A stretch of DNA of 30,332 nt from JBKEAJ01 sp047972135 (lineage in GTDB: Bacteria; Bacteroidota; Bacteroidia; Bacteroidales; Prolixibacteraceae), in contig JBKEAJ010000128.1 of assembly GCA_047972135.1 (NCBI GenBank), forward strand, positions 1 through 30,332, read 5' to 3'. The notes under the pieces were generated by a model. It saw nothing but the letters and a program-made list of their open reading frames with translations, did no database searches and was not told the origin of the DNA. The translations under genes and the position numbers were made by a program. This document shows, piece after piece, positions 22,540-30,332 of the stretch; the stretch's first letter is position 1, and every line of letters begins with the position of its first letter.

Positions 22540-25002
22540 ATGGACTTATCATACAAGTGGCTTAGCGAATATTTCGATGTTAAGCTGTCGGCGGAAAAAA
22601 TTAGTGAAATACTGACAAGTACAGGGCTTGAAGTAGGGGCGGTACATAAAAAAGAGCAGGTCAAAGGTGGCTTGGAGGGGGTTGTGGTCGGCAAGGTTAT
22701 CACTTGCCTGAAGCATCCCAACGCCGATTCATTGTCTGTAACAACGGTGGATGTCGGTGGTGATGATTTATTAGATATTGTCTGTGGCGCTCCGAACGTA
22801 GCTGAGGGTCAGAAAGTTGCAGTCGCTACTGTCGGCTGTACTCTGTATCCCGACGGCGATGATAATGGTTTTAAGATAAAGAAAAGTAAAATTAGAGGTG
22901 AGGTGTCTGAGGGGATGCTTTGCGCTGAGGATGAACTAGGTATAGGTAAGAGCCATGACGGTATTCTGATTTTGGATGATAAAGCAAGTGTCGGCACGCC
23001 TATGTACGACTATATGAACTTTGAGGACGACTATGTTATAGAGGTTGACATAACCCCAAATAGGGTAGACGGAGCTTCGTATATCGGAGTGGCACGAGAT
23101 ATTGTGGCTTCGCTGAAATCGAAAGGTGAAAAAATAAAACTCCTGTATCCTAATGTTGACAATTTTGCTAACGATGACGAGAGTTTAATCATCGATATTG
23201 AGGTGGAAAATGCTGATGCATGTCCTATTTATATGGGATTGACAGTTGCTAACTTGAAAGTTGCTCCCTCGCCCGACTGGTTGCAGAACAAATTGCGGAC
23301 AATGGGATTGAGTCCTATTAATAATGTTGTAGATATTACCAACTATGTGCTTTTTGAAACAGGACAGCCGCTTCACGCTTTTGATGTGCTCAAAGTTGAT
23401 GGAAATAAGATTGTTGTAAAAACAGGAATGGAAGGTACTAATTTCACTACGCTCGACGATGTGGAACGTAAGCTCGATAATGCCGATTTAATGATTTGTA
23501 GCTCCTCTAAACCAATGTGCATAGGTGGAGTATTTGGTGGACGGGACTCCGGAGTAAACGATTCTACCACGTCGATATTCTTGGAGAGTGCTTATTTCAA
23601 TCCTGTGTCTATACGTAAGACTGCCAAACGACACGGACTGAGTACCGATGCGTCTTTTAGATTTGAACGAGGTGTTGATCCCAATGGTGTTGCCTTTGCT
23701 CTCAAGCGAGCGGCAATGATGTTGAAAGAAATATGTGGCGGAAAAATATCTTCGTCTGTGAAAAGTGTTGTGAGTAAGGAGTTTACACCGCATAAAGTGG
23801 AATGTAGAGTAGATAATATAAACAGACTTATCGGTGATAAACTAACATTGGAACAAATCAGTAATATCCTCGAAAGTCTTGAAATTAAAGTAGACGCAAA
23901 GGACGATAATGCTTTTGTGGCAATAGTTCCGACATATCGTGTGGATGTTACCCGTGAGGTTGACCTTATTGAAGAAATCCTGAGAATTTACGGATATGAC
24001 ACTGTGAAAATCCCGACTACTGTTAAATCAGCTCTCCAATATTTTAGCGGTCGTGATAATTATGCTATTAAAGAAGGAGTGTCAGATTATCTAAGCTCTT
24101 TGGGTTACAACGAAATGTGGTCGAACTCGCTTACTAAGTCCTCATACTACGACGATTTAAAGGATTATCCTGCAAGCAAATTGACAACTCTGGAAAATCC
24201 TCTGAGTACAGATTTAAATGCTATGCGGCAGTCATTATTTTTTGGCGGGATGGAAGCAATACGCCTAAATCAGAATAGAAAAAATCCTGACCTCAGACTA
24301 TATGAGTTTGGGAATTGCTATTATAAAAATAAGGTAGAGAAGGACGGAAACGACCCTCTCACGAAATATTCGGAAAAAGACTTCTTGGCAATGTTTGTAA
24401 CGGGTGCGAAAGAAGAACTTAACTGGAATATGCCGAAAACTCCGTCTTCGTTCTATACGCTCAAAGGACAGGTTGATAATCTGCTGACTAGGGCTAATTT
24501 CGATGTTGACAAGTTGGAGATAAACATTATTGAAACAGACTTTTCTGCTGAGGCTCTTGAGTATTCTGTCGAGGGTGCTAGAATTGCTGTGATGGGTAAG
24601 GTTAAGCAGAAGTTTAAAGACTTATTTGATATTGACAATGATGTGTATTATGCGGAGTTGGCATGTCAGAATATCTTGGAACAAATATATACACGGAATA
24701 TAATTTTCGAAGAGCTGCCAAAATTCCCCTCTGTAAAACGTGATTTATCATTGCTGCTTCCGAATGACGTGAAGTATGCGGATTTGGTGGCGGCAGCATT
24801 GGAGACCGAAAGAAATATTTTGACTAGAGTGGGGCTGTTTGATGTATATGAAGGTAAAAATCTGCCCGAAGGAACAAAATCATATGCCTTAAGTTTTACT
24901 TTACTTGATAAGAAAAAGACCCTCAACGACAAGCAGATAGATAAGACAATGCAGAGAATACAAAAGACATTTGAACAAAAGTTTGATGCCAAGTTGAGAT
25001 AG
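22540..25002 (+). CDS. pheT: Phenylalanyl-tRNA synthetase beta subunit
   Basis: 820 residues, full length. Order of domains: N-terminal B1 (1-40); EMAP/OB-type tRNA-binding domain with LKHPNADSLSVTTVDVGG and LDIVCGAPNVAEGQKV (40-155); B3/B4 editing region with RVDGASYIGVARDI and FETGQPLHAFDV; B5 with GDKLTLEQISNILESLEI and VPTYRVDVTREVDLIEEILRIYG; the inactive synthetase core with LENPLSTDLNAMRQSLFFGG; and the FDX-ACB anticodon domain (about 727-820) beginning FPSVKRDLSLLLP. The catalytic alpha subunit (pheS) is not in the window, so the two subunits are encoded apart. The gene stands alone with a 105-base leader; no T-box or attenuator was recognised. Confidence 0.96.
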   Translation: MDLSYKWLSEYFDVKLSAEKISEILTSTGLEVGAVHKKEQVKGGLEGVVVGKVITCLKHPNADSLSVTTVDVGGDDLLDIVCGAPNVAEGQKVAVATVGCTLYPDGDDNGFKIKKSKIRGEVSEGMLCAEDELGIGKSHDGILILDDKASVGTPMYDYMNFEDDYVIEVDITPNRVDGASYIGVARDIVASLKSKGEKIKLLYPNVDNFANDDESLIIDIEVENADACPIYMGLTVANLKVAPSPDWLQNKLRTMGLSPINNVVDITNYVLFETGQPLHAFDVLKVDGNKIVVKTGMEGTNFTTLDDVERKLDNADLMICSSSKPMCIGGVFGGRDSGVNDSTTSIFLESAYFNPVSIRKTAKRHGLSTDASFRFERGVDPNGVAFALKRAAMMLKEICGGKISSSVKSVVSKEFTPHKVECRVDNINRLIGDKLTLEQISNILESLEIKVDAKDDNAFVAIVPTYRVDVTREVDLIEEILRIYGYDTVKIPTTVKSALQYFSGRDNYAIKEGVSDYLSSLGYNEMWSNSLTKSSYYDDLKDYPASKLTTLENPLSTDLNAMRQSLFFGGMEAIRLNQNRKNPDLRLYEFGNCYYKNKVEKDGNDPLTKYSEKDFLAMFVTGAKEELNWNMPKTPSSFYTLKGQVDNLLTRANFDVDKLEINIIETDFSAEALEYSVEGARIAVMGKVKQKFKDLFDIDNDVYYAELACQNILEQIYTRNIIFEELPKFPSVKRDLSLLLPNDVKYADLVAAALETERNILTRVGLFDVYEGKNLPEGTKSYALSFTLLDKKKTLNDKQIDKTMQRIQKTFEQKFDAKLR

Positions 25003-25041
25003 TCGCCTTGTTTACAGATGTATACAGCGTGAGTGTGGACT

Positions 25042-26343
25042 CTATTTACTTCTGAACAAGTGGATAAAGCCCGACTCTTTAAATTTCCGTCCGTCGCGAC
25101 CTGTTGCTTGAATTACGTAGAAATATACTCCCGGACTGGCGTAAGAGCCGTTTATCTTTCCGTCCCATACAGAATGGTAATATACGTCTTCACTGCCCTG
25201 AATGTTGCTGGATGACCATTTGTGAACGGTACTTCCCCATCTGTTTTTTATTATTATGTCCATGCTTTTTAGCGATAGGGTTTTCACCACAAAAACATCA
25301 TTCATGCCGTCGCCGTTGGGAGTGAAGACATTGGGACATTCTATATATGAGGAATCAACGGATACCTTATCGTCAATATATGCAGTGTCGTAGCAAGTGT
25401 GCTTATCTGATACCTTGAATGCTGTCAGTCGCACATTGTAAGTGCCAGGAACGTCGTATAGATAATTCGGGTTGTCGCCCGACATGGTCAGCATTACGCT
25501 GTCTAGCTCACTGTCATTGCCGTTTGCGTTTCCTTCAGCGGCTAAATCGCTGTCGGAGCGGTAAAGACTCCACTCGTAGCTGTTGAGGTCTGCATTGACA
25601 GTTTCGTTCTCAAAAGTTACCTCCAAGGGGGCTTCGCCATTTTGAGGATTTGCATGAAACTTAACTTGTGGAACTATCGACTCATAAGTTATATTTGAGT
25701 TTGCATTGTAACCAAAGCCGTCTGTAACAGTTAGTGTGTAGTTGACGTTGGTGGGAGTAGGCTCGTATATTGTGGGCGACTGAACTGAGGCATTGCCGGC
25801 AGAACTTGTCCACGAGTAGCTATAGCCCATCGAGTAGAGCATTAGCGGAGAATTGCCGTTGTCGATATCCCGATAATTGAGAGTGTCGCTTTTTACTGTT
25901 GCTTCCATTTGATAGTAAGCGCAGTTGCTTTCAACTACCTCTGCCGAGCAGCTTAGTGTATGATTAAAAATCCACACACGCGATGATGGGATGTTGTTGG
26001 CTAGCACTCTGTAACAACCGTCAGGCAGATTACGAACTTCCGAGTTGGCGGAATTGGAGTTAAAATCAGTGGAATAAGTCTCGAAGTTACCGCTTGTGAG
26101 GTTGTATTTTTGCCATGTGTAGTTTATTGGAGGGGTCAGATTACTCGAATATAATAAGTTGCCTTTAGCATTTATCCCATTGCTGTTCAGGTATATGTAC
26201 ACAGAGTCTTGTGCGCCGGATGTATAATTAGTTGTAGCAACTTTATAAGTCCCGCCTGCATATATTTGTGCCATAGCTTCTTGGTATACACCAAATGTCA
26301 GGGATATCAGGATTGTGATAGATATTACTGTATATTTATTCAT
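25042..26343 (-). CDS. Secreted protein with gliding-motility/T9SS C-terminal domain
   Basis: 433 residues. A Sec signal peptide (about 1-26, ending AMA before QIYAGG) is followed by a divergent N-terminal half. Two PKD/Ig-like segments follow (around 200 with YTLTVTDGFGY, and 245-310 with NGEAPLEVTFENE and YDVPGTYNVRLTAF). The C-terminal 98 residues (from 336) start CPNVFTPNGDGMNDVF and include IKNRWGSTVHKW, VWDGK, SPGVYFYVIQ: the 'gliding motility-associated C-terminal' (CHU_C type) domain that routes proteins through the type IX secretion system. It therefore ends up on the cell surface or outside. It follows the PpiD-like foldase gene by 69 bases on the same strand. Confidence 0.9.
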   Translation of the reverse strand: MNKYTVISITILISLTFGVYQEAMAQIYAGGTYKVATTNYTSGAQDSVYIYLNSNGINAKGNLLYSSNLTPPINYTWQKYNLTSGNFETYSTDFNSNSANSEVRNLPDGCYRVLANNIPSSRVWIFNHTLSCSAEVVESNCAYYQMEATVKSDTLNYRDIDNGNSPLMLYSMGYSYSWTSSAGNASVQSPTIYEPTPTNVNYTLTVTDGFGYNANSNITYESIVPQVKFHANPQNGEAPLEVTFENETVNADLNSYEWSLYRSDSDLAAEGNANGNDSELDSVMLTMSGDNPNYLYDVPGTYNVRLTAFKVSDKHTCYDTAYIDDKVSVDSSYIECPNVFTPNGDGMNDVFVVKTLSLKSMDIIIKNRWGSTVHKWSSSNIQGSEDVYYHSVWDGKINGSYASPGVYFYVIQATGRDGRKFKESGFIHLFRSK

Positions 26344-26412
26344 TTACCCGAGTATTACGATGCTATATGACCTCCACCATCAACTCCTTGTGTATTGTAT
26401 CTTTTGCACTCA

Positions 26413-28542
26413 CTAAAAGAAGAGATAACTTTCGTCTTTTACTTCGTATTTATTGTTCAAATCCGACAGGATGGAGTTGGAGATTGTCATCTGCAAAGTG
26501 GTGTTTAATATTGATTTCTGAGCATCAAGATTAATATTTTCTGCACTTTGATTATCCCTCTTGTCGGTAACTTTTATTACATATACGCCGTTGTTGCCGA
26601 CGATTGGCTTCGATGTAGCATTTATATCTAAGGCATAGGCTGCTCCCAATAGTGCCGGCTCATTACCTAGTTTTCCTGCTCTTCCTGCCGAGAAGTTAAC
26701 GCCAGTTACTGATTCCACTGTTCCGCCTATGGTTGTGGCAACTGATTTGAAATCGCTGTTGTTGCTCAATGCTTCGTTGAGCTTCGTTGTTAATAACTCT
26801 GCTTTCTTCTCTTTGATTACCTCAGGGATAATCTGCTCTTCGACGTTGCTGAGTGGGGTATAGCCACTTTCTGCATATCTGTCGACATAGGCTATGATAA
26901 GTGAATTATTGTTGGTCTCCAATATTGAACTCTTATTGAAGTTGCTGACAAGACCGTTCTTAGTATTGAATGCCGCATCGATAACGCTTTTTGAATCGTT
27001 AATATTGCTGAGCGACCTCGCACTTCTTACTACTGTCTCGGTGTATGACTTCGCTTGTAACTCTGTTGCTGTCTTGCTGATGTCTTCTGGTGACGATATA
27101 TTGGCGAGTGACCTTCTTGCGTTCTCATACACTGCTTGCTTCGTATCGGTGCCAGGTTCTATGTATCTAACTACTTTTGAAATAAGCGCCTGCCTACTTC
27201 TTGTCCTTATGTCGGTAGTTCTTATTATATGAAAACTGCTTTGTGATGTGGTAATTGCACTCTCGCCCTTGTTGAGTGAGAAAGCAATGTTGCTCATCGG
27301 ATTGGCTCTTGTTATCCAGCCCATGTCCCCACCTTTAGAGTCCGTAATGGGATTTGTGGAATATTGTTCTACCATTTTGCTGAAGTTTGCCCCATTGTCA
27401 AGCATTGTCTTTATCGAATCTGTCAATTTATATAATGAGTCGATCTCTGTTTGTGTGGGCTCAGCACTTACATTGATTACTATTTGACTGATACGTACTG
27501 AATCAGGCAACATGCCGACTGTGTCAACCCTCGCTATCCATGTGCGGTCGTCTTCCACAAATGGTCCGTAAACATCGTATTGCTGTGATGTGGCAAAGGT
27601 GTCTTTTAGCTCCTCGTCTATCGTCGCTTCAGTATAATATGCAGGAGATTCTTTTACATCGGAGTTGGTCGATATGAAAGCTAAGACATTCTTTGTGTTA
27701 GAAAAACCTTGCATCCTATCTTCTGTCCATTTTCTAGTACTCTCAATGTCGGCAGCTGAGGCCTCAATAGGAATATCCATATAGCTGATACGACAGTTTT
27801 CCTCTGATTTATATCTGTCCTTATACTTGTCGTAGTAGGCTTGCAAATCGCTCTTTGTGTAGTCGAAGCTCCCACTGGCAACCTTGTCGAAAGGTACAAC
27901 AACTGCTTCAAAGTCAATAGTGGAATTAAGAGCATTTGCCTCGTTCAGACTCTCATTAGACGTGGTGTAGAGTCCCTTCGATACAAGAGCATGGAACTTA
28001 TCCATCTTTCTGAAATATTTGATGTTGTATTCTAAGAAATTCCACATCCCTTCAAGGTTCGCGCGCTGTTCTCCTTGTACTTGCGAGGAGTGTAAAGCTC
28101 TGTTGAATTGCATATACATATTTGGGTCAAACTGACGAGTGCGCTGGTCAACGCAAATACCACTCTGGGCAAATACCGGTGAAGCGTTCTCTGCACTGGT
28201 AAGCTCTTTCATTTCTTCATTGCTGACTCCCAAATCAAGCGCATCTATCGAGGGCTGATATTTTGCTCCAGTTATCAACTGCTGGATAAGGGAGGTGTTT
28301 AGCCGAACAAGATCTTCCGAACTCCGTTGCTGATTGTTGAACATCACTTCGCTGATATCCTTGAGTTTGTTGAAATCGTTGATTCCAATTTCCTCGTCGC
28401 CAACGGTTGCTATGACGCTTGACCTTGCTTGTCCACTGTTACTCCTCGAAAAATAATCAGTAACAATAAATCCAAATAAAGCTATCGCAAGTACTGTAAC
28501 TACTAGTCCCGAGCGATTCCTAATTTTTTGTAGTGTTGCCAT
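26413..28542 (-). CDS. PpiD/SurA-like membrane-anchored peptidyl-prolyl isomerase
   Basis: 709 residues. One N-terminal transmembrane helix (about 13-31, SGLVVTVLAIALFGFIVTDYF) anchors it with the bulk in the periplasm. Next is a SurA_N-like helical chaperone region (VGDEEIGINDFNKLKDISEVMF onward), then a parvulin domain at about 345-450 with ISQIVINVSAEPT, FSKMVEQYSTNPITDSKGGDMGWI and AFSLNKGESAITTSQSSFHII, and a second parvulin-like region toward the C-terminus (GNNGVYVIKVTDKR). It helps exported proteins fold. The length fits Bacteroidota PpiD homologues. The next gene in the same direction is a T9SS cargo protein. Confidence 0.9.
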   Translation of the reverse strand: MATLQKIRNRSGLVVTVLAIALFGFIVTDYFSRSNSGQARSSVIATVGDEEIGINDFNKLKDISEVMFNNQQRSSEDLVRLNTSLIQQLITGAKYQPSIDALDLGVSNEEMKELTSAENASPVFAQSGICVDQRTRQFDPNMYMQFNRALHSSQVQGEQRANLEGMWNFLEYNIKYFRKMDKFHALVSKGLYTTSNESLNEANALNSTIDFEAVVVPFDKVASGSFDYTKSDLQAYYDKYKDRYKSEENCRISYMDIPIEASAADIESTRKWTEDRMQGFSNTKNVLAFISTNSDVKESPAYYTEATIDEELKDTFATSQQYDVYGPFVEDDRTWIARVDTVGMLPDSVRISQIVINVSAEPTQTEIDSLYKLTDSIKTMLDNGANFSKMVEQYSTNPITDSKGGDMGWITRANPMSNIAFSLNKGESAITTSQSSFHIIRTTDIRTRSRQALISKVVRYIEPGTDTKQAVYENARRSLANISSPEDISKTATELQAKSYTETVVRSARSLSNINDSKSVIDAAFNTKNGLVSNFNKSSILETNNNSLIIAYVDRYAESGYTPLSNVEEQIIPEVIKEKKAELLTTKLNEALSNNSDFKSVATTIGGTVESVTGVNFSAGRAGKLGNEPALLGAAYALDINATSKPIVGNNGVYVIKVTDKRDNQSAENINLDAQKSILNTTLQMTISNSILSDLNNKYEVKDESYLFF

Positions 28543-28595
28543 TGATATTCAATGTTTATTTAAATATTCTTTTTTATGATATTCGTTTTGAGGCA

Positions 28596-28603
28596 CGAAG
28601 ATA
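28596..28603 (-). promoter_or_regulatory. Near-consensus -7 element (TATCTTCG) before the PpiD-like gene
   Basis: One mismatch to TAnnTTTG, on the minus strand, 53 bases upstream of the start codon. Confidence 0.35.
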
Positions 28604-28636
28604 GGTAAAATATATTTATTACTAAAAAATGAAGTC

Positions 28637-28669
28637 TTGTTGTTTTTTACTTTTTTCTTTTTATCTTTG
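28637..28669 (+). promoter_or_regulatory. Bacteroidota-type promoter for the thioesterase gene
   Basis: TTGTTG (28637-28642), a 19-base T-rich spacer, then TATCTTTG (28662-28669). This is the best full match to the TTG-N19-TAnnTTTG consensus in the window. Transcription should start near 28675, so the coding start must be downstream of that. Confidence 0.7.
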
Positions 28670-28693
28670 ACTCAATTGTTGAAAAAGACTGAC

Positions 28694-29104
28694 GTGAAAT
28701 TGAAAGAATTTGAGCTGCCTTCTGAGGTGAGAGACTATGAGTGCGACTTGCAAGGAATTGTGAATAACTCTGTGTATCAGAATTATCTGGAACACGCACG
28801 GCACAAAATGATAAGAATGATGAAGCTCGATTTTAAAGAGCTCTTTGATGATGGAATTGTTCTTGTTGCTGCAAGGGTAAATCTGCAATATAAGGCTCCT
28901 TTAAAAAGTGGAGATGAGTTTTTGGTCAAATCATCATTGTGTTTGGATGGACTGAAACTTATTTTTAATCAGAAAATTATTCGTTCTGTAGATAATGTTG
29001 TAGCCCTAAAAGGTGAAGTAACGGCAGTTTGCACTATCGAAGGGAAACTCTGCATGCCCGAATTGTTGATAAATGCAGTAAATGACTGGAATAATGATGA
29101 TTAG
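28694..29104 (+). CDS. Acyl-CoA thioesterase, 4HBT hot-dog family (YbgC-like)
   Basis: 136 residues from GTG 28694. TTG at 28676 or 28679 are alternatives. The open frame back to 28637 translates the promoter itself (a Phe/Leu-rich run) and is rejected. The core signature is VRDYECDLQGIVNNSVYQNYLEHAR, the 4-hydroxybenzoyl-CoA thioesterase motif with its catalytic Asp (in CDLQG). It then has LVAARVNLQYKAPLKSGDEFLV, typical of the hot-dog fold. It hydrolyses short or medium acyl-CoA thioesters; the natural substrate is unknown. The absence of any ATG near the start is notable. lpdA begins 56 bases downstream on the same strand. Confidence 0.85.
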   Translation: MKLKEFELPSEVRDYECDLQGIVNNSVYQNYLEHARHKMIRMMKLDFKELFDDGIVLVAARVNLQYKAPLKSGDEFLVKSSLCLDGLKLIFNQKIIRSVDNVVALKGEVTAVCTIEGKLCMPELLINAVNDWNNDD

Positions 29105-29160
29105 TTGATGTGATAATTAGGTAATGTGATAATTTAAGACTGTTGTACACTAAAAAAAGA

Positions 29161-30332
29161 ATGAATAAATACGATATTGCAATAATAGGAAGTGGTCCTG
29201 GTGGATATGTGGCGGCGATAAGAGCTGCACAGCTGGGCAAGAAAGTGGTAGTGATAGAGAAAGGTGAGCTTGGCGGAGTTTGTCTTAACAGAGGCTGTAT
29301 ACCGACAAAGGCTCTGCTGAAAAGTGCAGAGGTCTACGATACTATAAAGCATGCCGATTCTTATGGGATTGATGTTGAGAACGCAAAACCCGATTTCAGA
29401 AAAATAATCGAACGTAGCCGTAATGTGGCTGCGATGATGAGCAAAGGAGTGCAATTTTTATTCAAAAAAAATAAGGTTGATGTTGTGCAAGGTTTTGGCA
29501 AGATTACTTCTAAGGGGCAGCTTAAGGTTGAGGATGATGCAGGGAATATAAATATTGTTGAGGCAGACAAGATAATTATTGCGACCGGTGCAAAATCCAA
29601 AAATCTTGAGTCTATTCCTCAGAATGGCAAAAATATAATCGGCTATAAGGAGGCTATGACTCTGGAAAAACTCCCTCAATCTATGGTGATTGTCGGCTCG
29701 GGGGCTATCGGTTGCGAATTTGCAAATTTCTATAATGCTTTGGGAACGGAAGTTACCATCGTTGAGTATATGCCGCAAATACTGCCGCTTGAAGATGAGG
29801 AAGTTTCTAAGCAACTGGCACGTAATTTCAAAAAGAAGAAAGTGAAAATACTAACTGCTGCTAAGGTCGAAAGTGTAACAGTCGCAGACAATTCTTGCCT
29901 TATAGATATTGAAACAAAAAAAGGTAAGGAGCAGTTGCAGAGCGAAGTAGTATTGTCTGCCGTAGGGATTGAAACTCAGGTGAATAATATCGGGTTAGAA
30001 CAATTAGGAGTAAAAGTCGAAAAAGGCAAAATAGAGGTAGATAAATATTACAAAACTAATGTAGACGGCATTTATGCCATCGGCGATGTGGTTCATGGAC
30101 CTGCTTTGGCGCATGTTGCTTCAGCAGAGGCTTTGGTGTGTGTTGAAGCTCTTGCTGGACTTGAGCCGAAGCCTGTCGACTACGATGTGATACCATCCTG
30201 TGTTTACACTTTCCCATCGGAAGTAGCTTCGGTGGGGCTTAGCGAGAGGTGTGCAGTCGAAAAAGGGTATGAAGTGAAAGTCGGAAAATTTCCCTTCACC
30301 GCTAGTGGAAAGGCGGTTGCAGTGGGCAAAAA
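29161..30332 (+). CDS. lpdA: Dihydrolipoyl dehydrogenase, 3' end beyond the window
   Basis: 390 complete codons are present; family length is about 450-470, so the C-terminal dimerisation domain is cut. It is the E3 flavoprotein that reoxidises dihydrolipoamide with NAD+ in 2-oxoacid dehydrogenase or glycine-cleavage complexes. The FAD-binding GSGPGGYVAAIRAAQLG (10-26), the redox disulfide GGVCLNRGCIPTK (C41, C46), the NAD-binding IVGSGAIGCEFANFYNALG and the second FAD motif GIYAIGDVVHGPALAHVASAEA are all intact. No E2 or lipoate gene is in the window, so the complex served is unknown. The frame is open to the right edge (SGKAVAVGK). Confidence 0.94.
   Translation, partial: MNKYDIAIIGSGPGGYVAAIRAAQLGKKVVVIEKGELGGVCLNRGCIPTKALLKSAEVYDTIKHADSYGIDVENAKPDFRKIIERSRNVAAMMSKGVQFLFKKNKVDVVQGFGKITSKGQLKVEDDAGNINIVEADKIIIATGAKSKNLESIPQNGKNIIGYKEAMTLEKLPQSMVIVGSGAIGCEFANFYNALGTEVTIVEYMPQILPLEDEEVSKQLARNFKKKKVKILTAAKVESVTVADNSCLIDIETKKGKEQLQSEVVLSAVGIETQVNNIGLEQLGVKVEKGKIEVDKYYKTNVDGIYAIGDVVHGPALAHVASAEALVCVEALAGLEPKPVDYDVIPSCVYTFPSEVASVGLSERCAVEKGYEVKVGKFPFTASGKAVAVGK

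Noticed and set aside
28637..28693. Upstream start of the thioesterase at TTG 28637
   Set aside because: The added residues are the translation of the promoter and T-rich spacer; homologues start close to the EFELP segment.
1..30332. tRNA, rRNA, CRISPR array, known riboswitch or complete insertion sequence
   Set aside because: I looked for cloverleaf-like arms, regularly spaced repeats, conserved riboswitch cores before ribBA and dapD, and transposase genes with terminal repeats, and saw none that hold up.

Overview
The window looks like a chromosomal segment from a member of the Bacteroidota, most likely Bacteroidales. The DNA is AT-rich. Genes with clear promoters carry a TAnnTTTG -7 element, the signature of the Bacteroidota primary sigma factor. 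One gene encodes a secreted protein with a gliding-motility/type IX-secretion C-terminal domain, the phosphofructokinase is the long pyrophosphate-dependent type, and S16 carries a long acidic/alanine-rich tail. Species cannot be named from this.

Layout. (1) 1-2475: the 3' end of a NodT/TolC-type efflux outer-membrane protein, then a two-gene unit of an SPFH-GYF protein and a double zinc-ribbon membrane protein, resembling parts of the YdjG/YdjI envelope-stress module of Bacillus. (2) 2476-4977: a gene-free 0.9 kb stretch with a 77-bp palindromic repeat and a perfect 22-bp-arm hairpin, then a broken Fic gene downstream of a DUF4328 membrane protein on the minus strand. (3) 5115-9491: YqeY, PPi-PFK, DapD and Fe/Mn superoxide dismutase on the plus strand, with two good terminators, followed by a decayed ORF6N gene. 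(4) 9474-12368, minus strand: RimM, S16 and RibBA, with a terminator and a second copy of the palindromic repeat between S16 and RimM. (5) 12447-14885: a PD-(D/E)XK (Rpn/transposase-like) nuclease diverging from ribBA and converging on an msrA-ubiA operon. (6) 15226-18310: a DKNYY lipoprotein, then an Abi-like HEPN gene between two 42-nt direct repeats and behind a 21-bp palindrome, then NAD(P)H-hydrate repair enzyme Nnr. (7) 18369-19610: two small exported proteins on the minus strand with the third palindromic repeat between them. (8) 19748-25002: ABC-F ATPase, overlapping RlmB-type rRNA methyltransferase, and PheT. (9) 25042-28542, minus strand: a PpiD/SurA-like foldase followed by a T9SS-type secreted protein. 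(10) 28694-end: a thioesterase and the start of dihydrolipoyl dehydrogenase.

Most of the window is housekeeping: translation and ribosome maturation (RimM, S16, RlmB, PheT, ABC-F), central metabolism (PFP, Lpd, RibBA, DapD) and oxidative or metabolite repair (SOD, MsrA, Nnr). The accessory signal is the Abi/HEPN island with its repeats and palindrome, the two broken genes (Fic and ORF6N, each with an in-frame TAG), the Rpn-like nuclease with an internally duplicated coiled coil, and the three copies of a hairpin-forming dispersed repeat. I do not see a clear new multi-gene system. The best candidates for something new are the Abi/HEPN unit and the SPFH-GYF/zinc-ribbon pair. No tRNA, rRNA, CRISPR array or complete insertion sequence was recognised.
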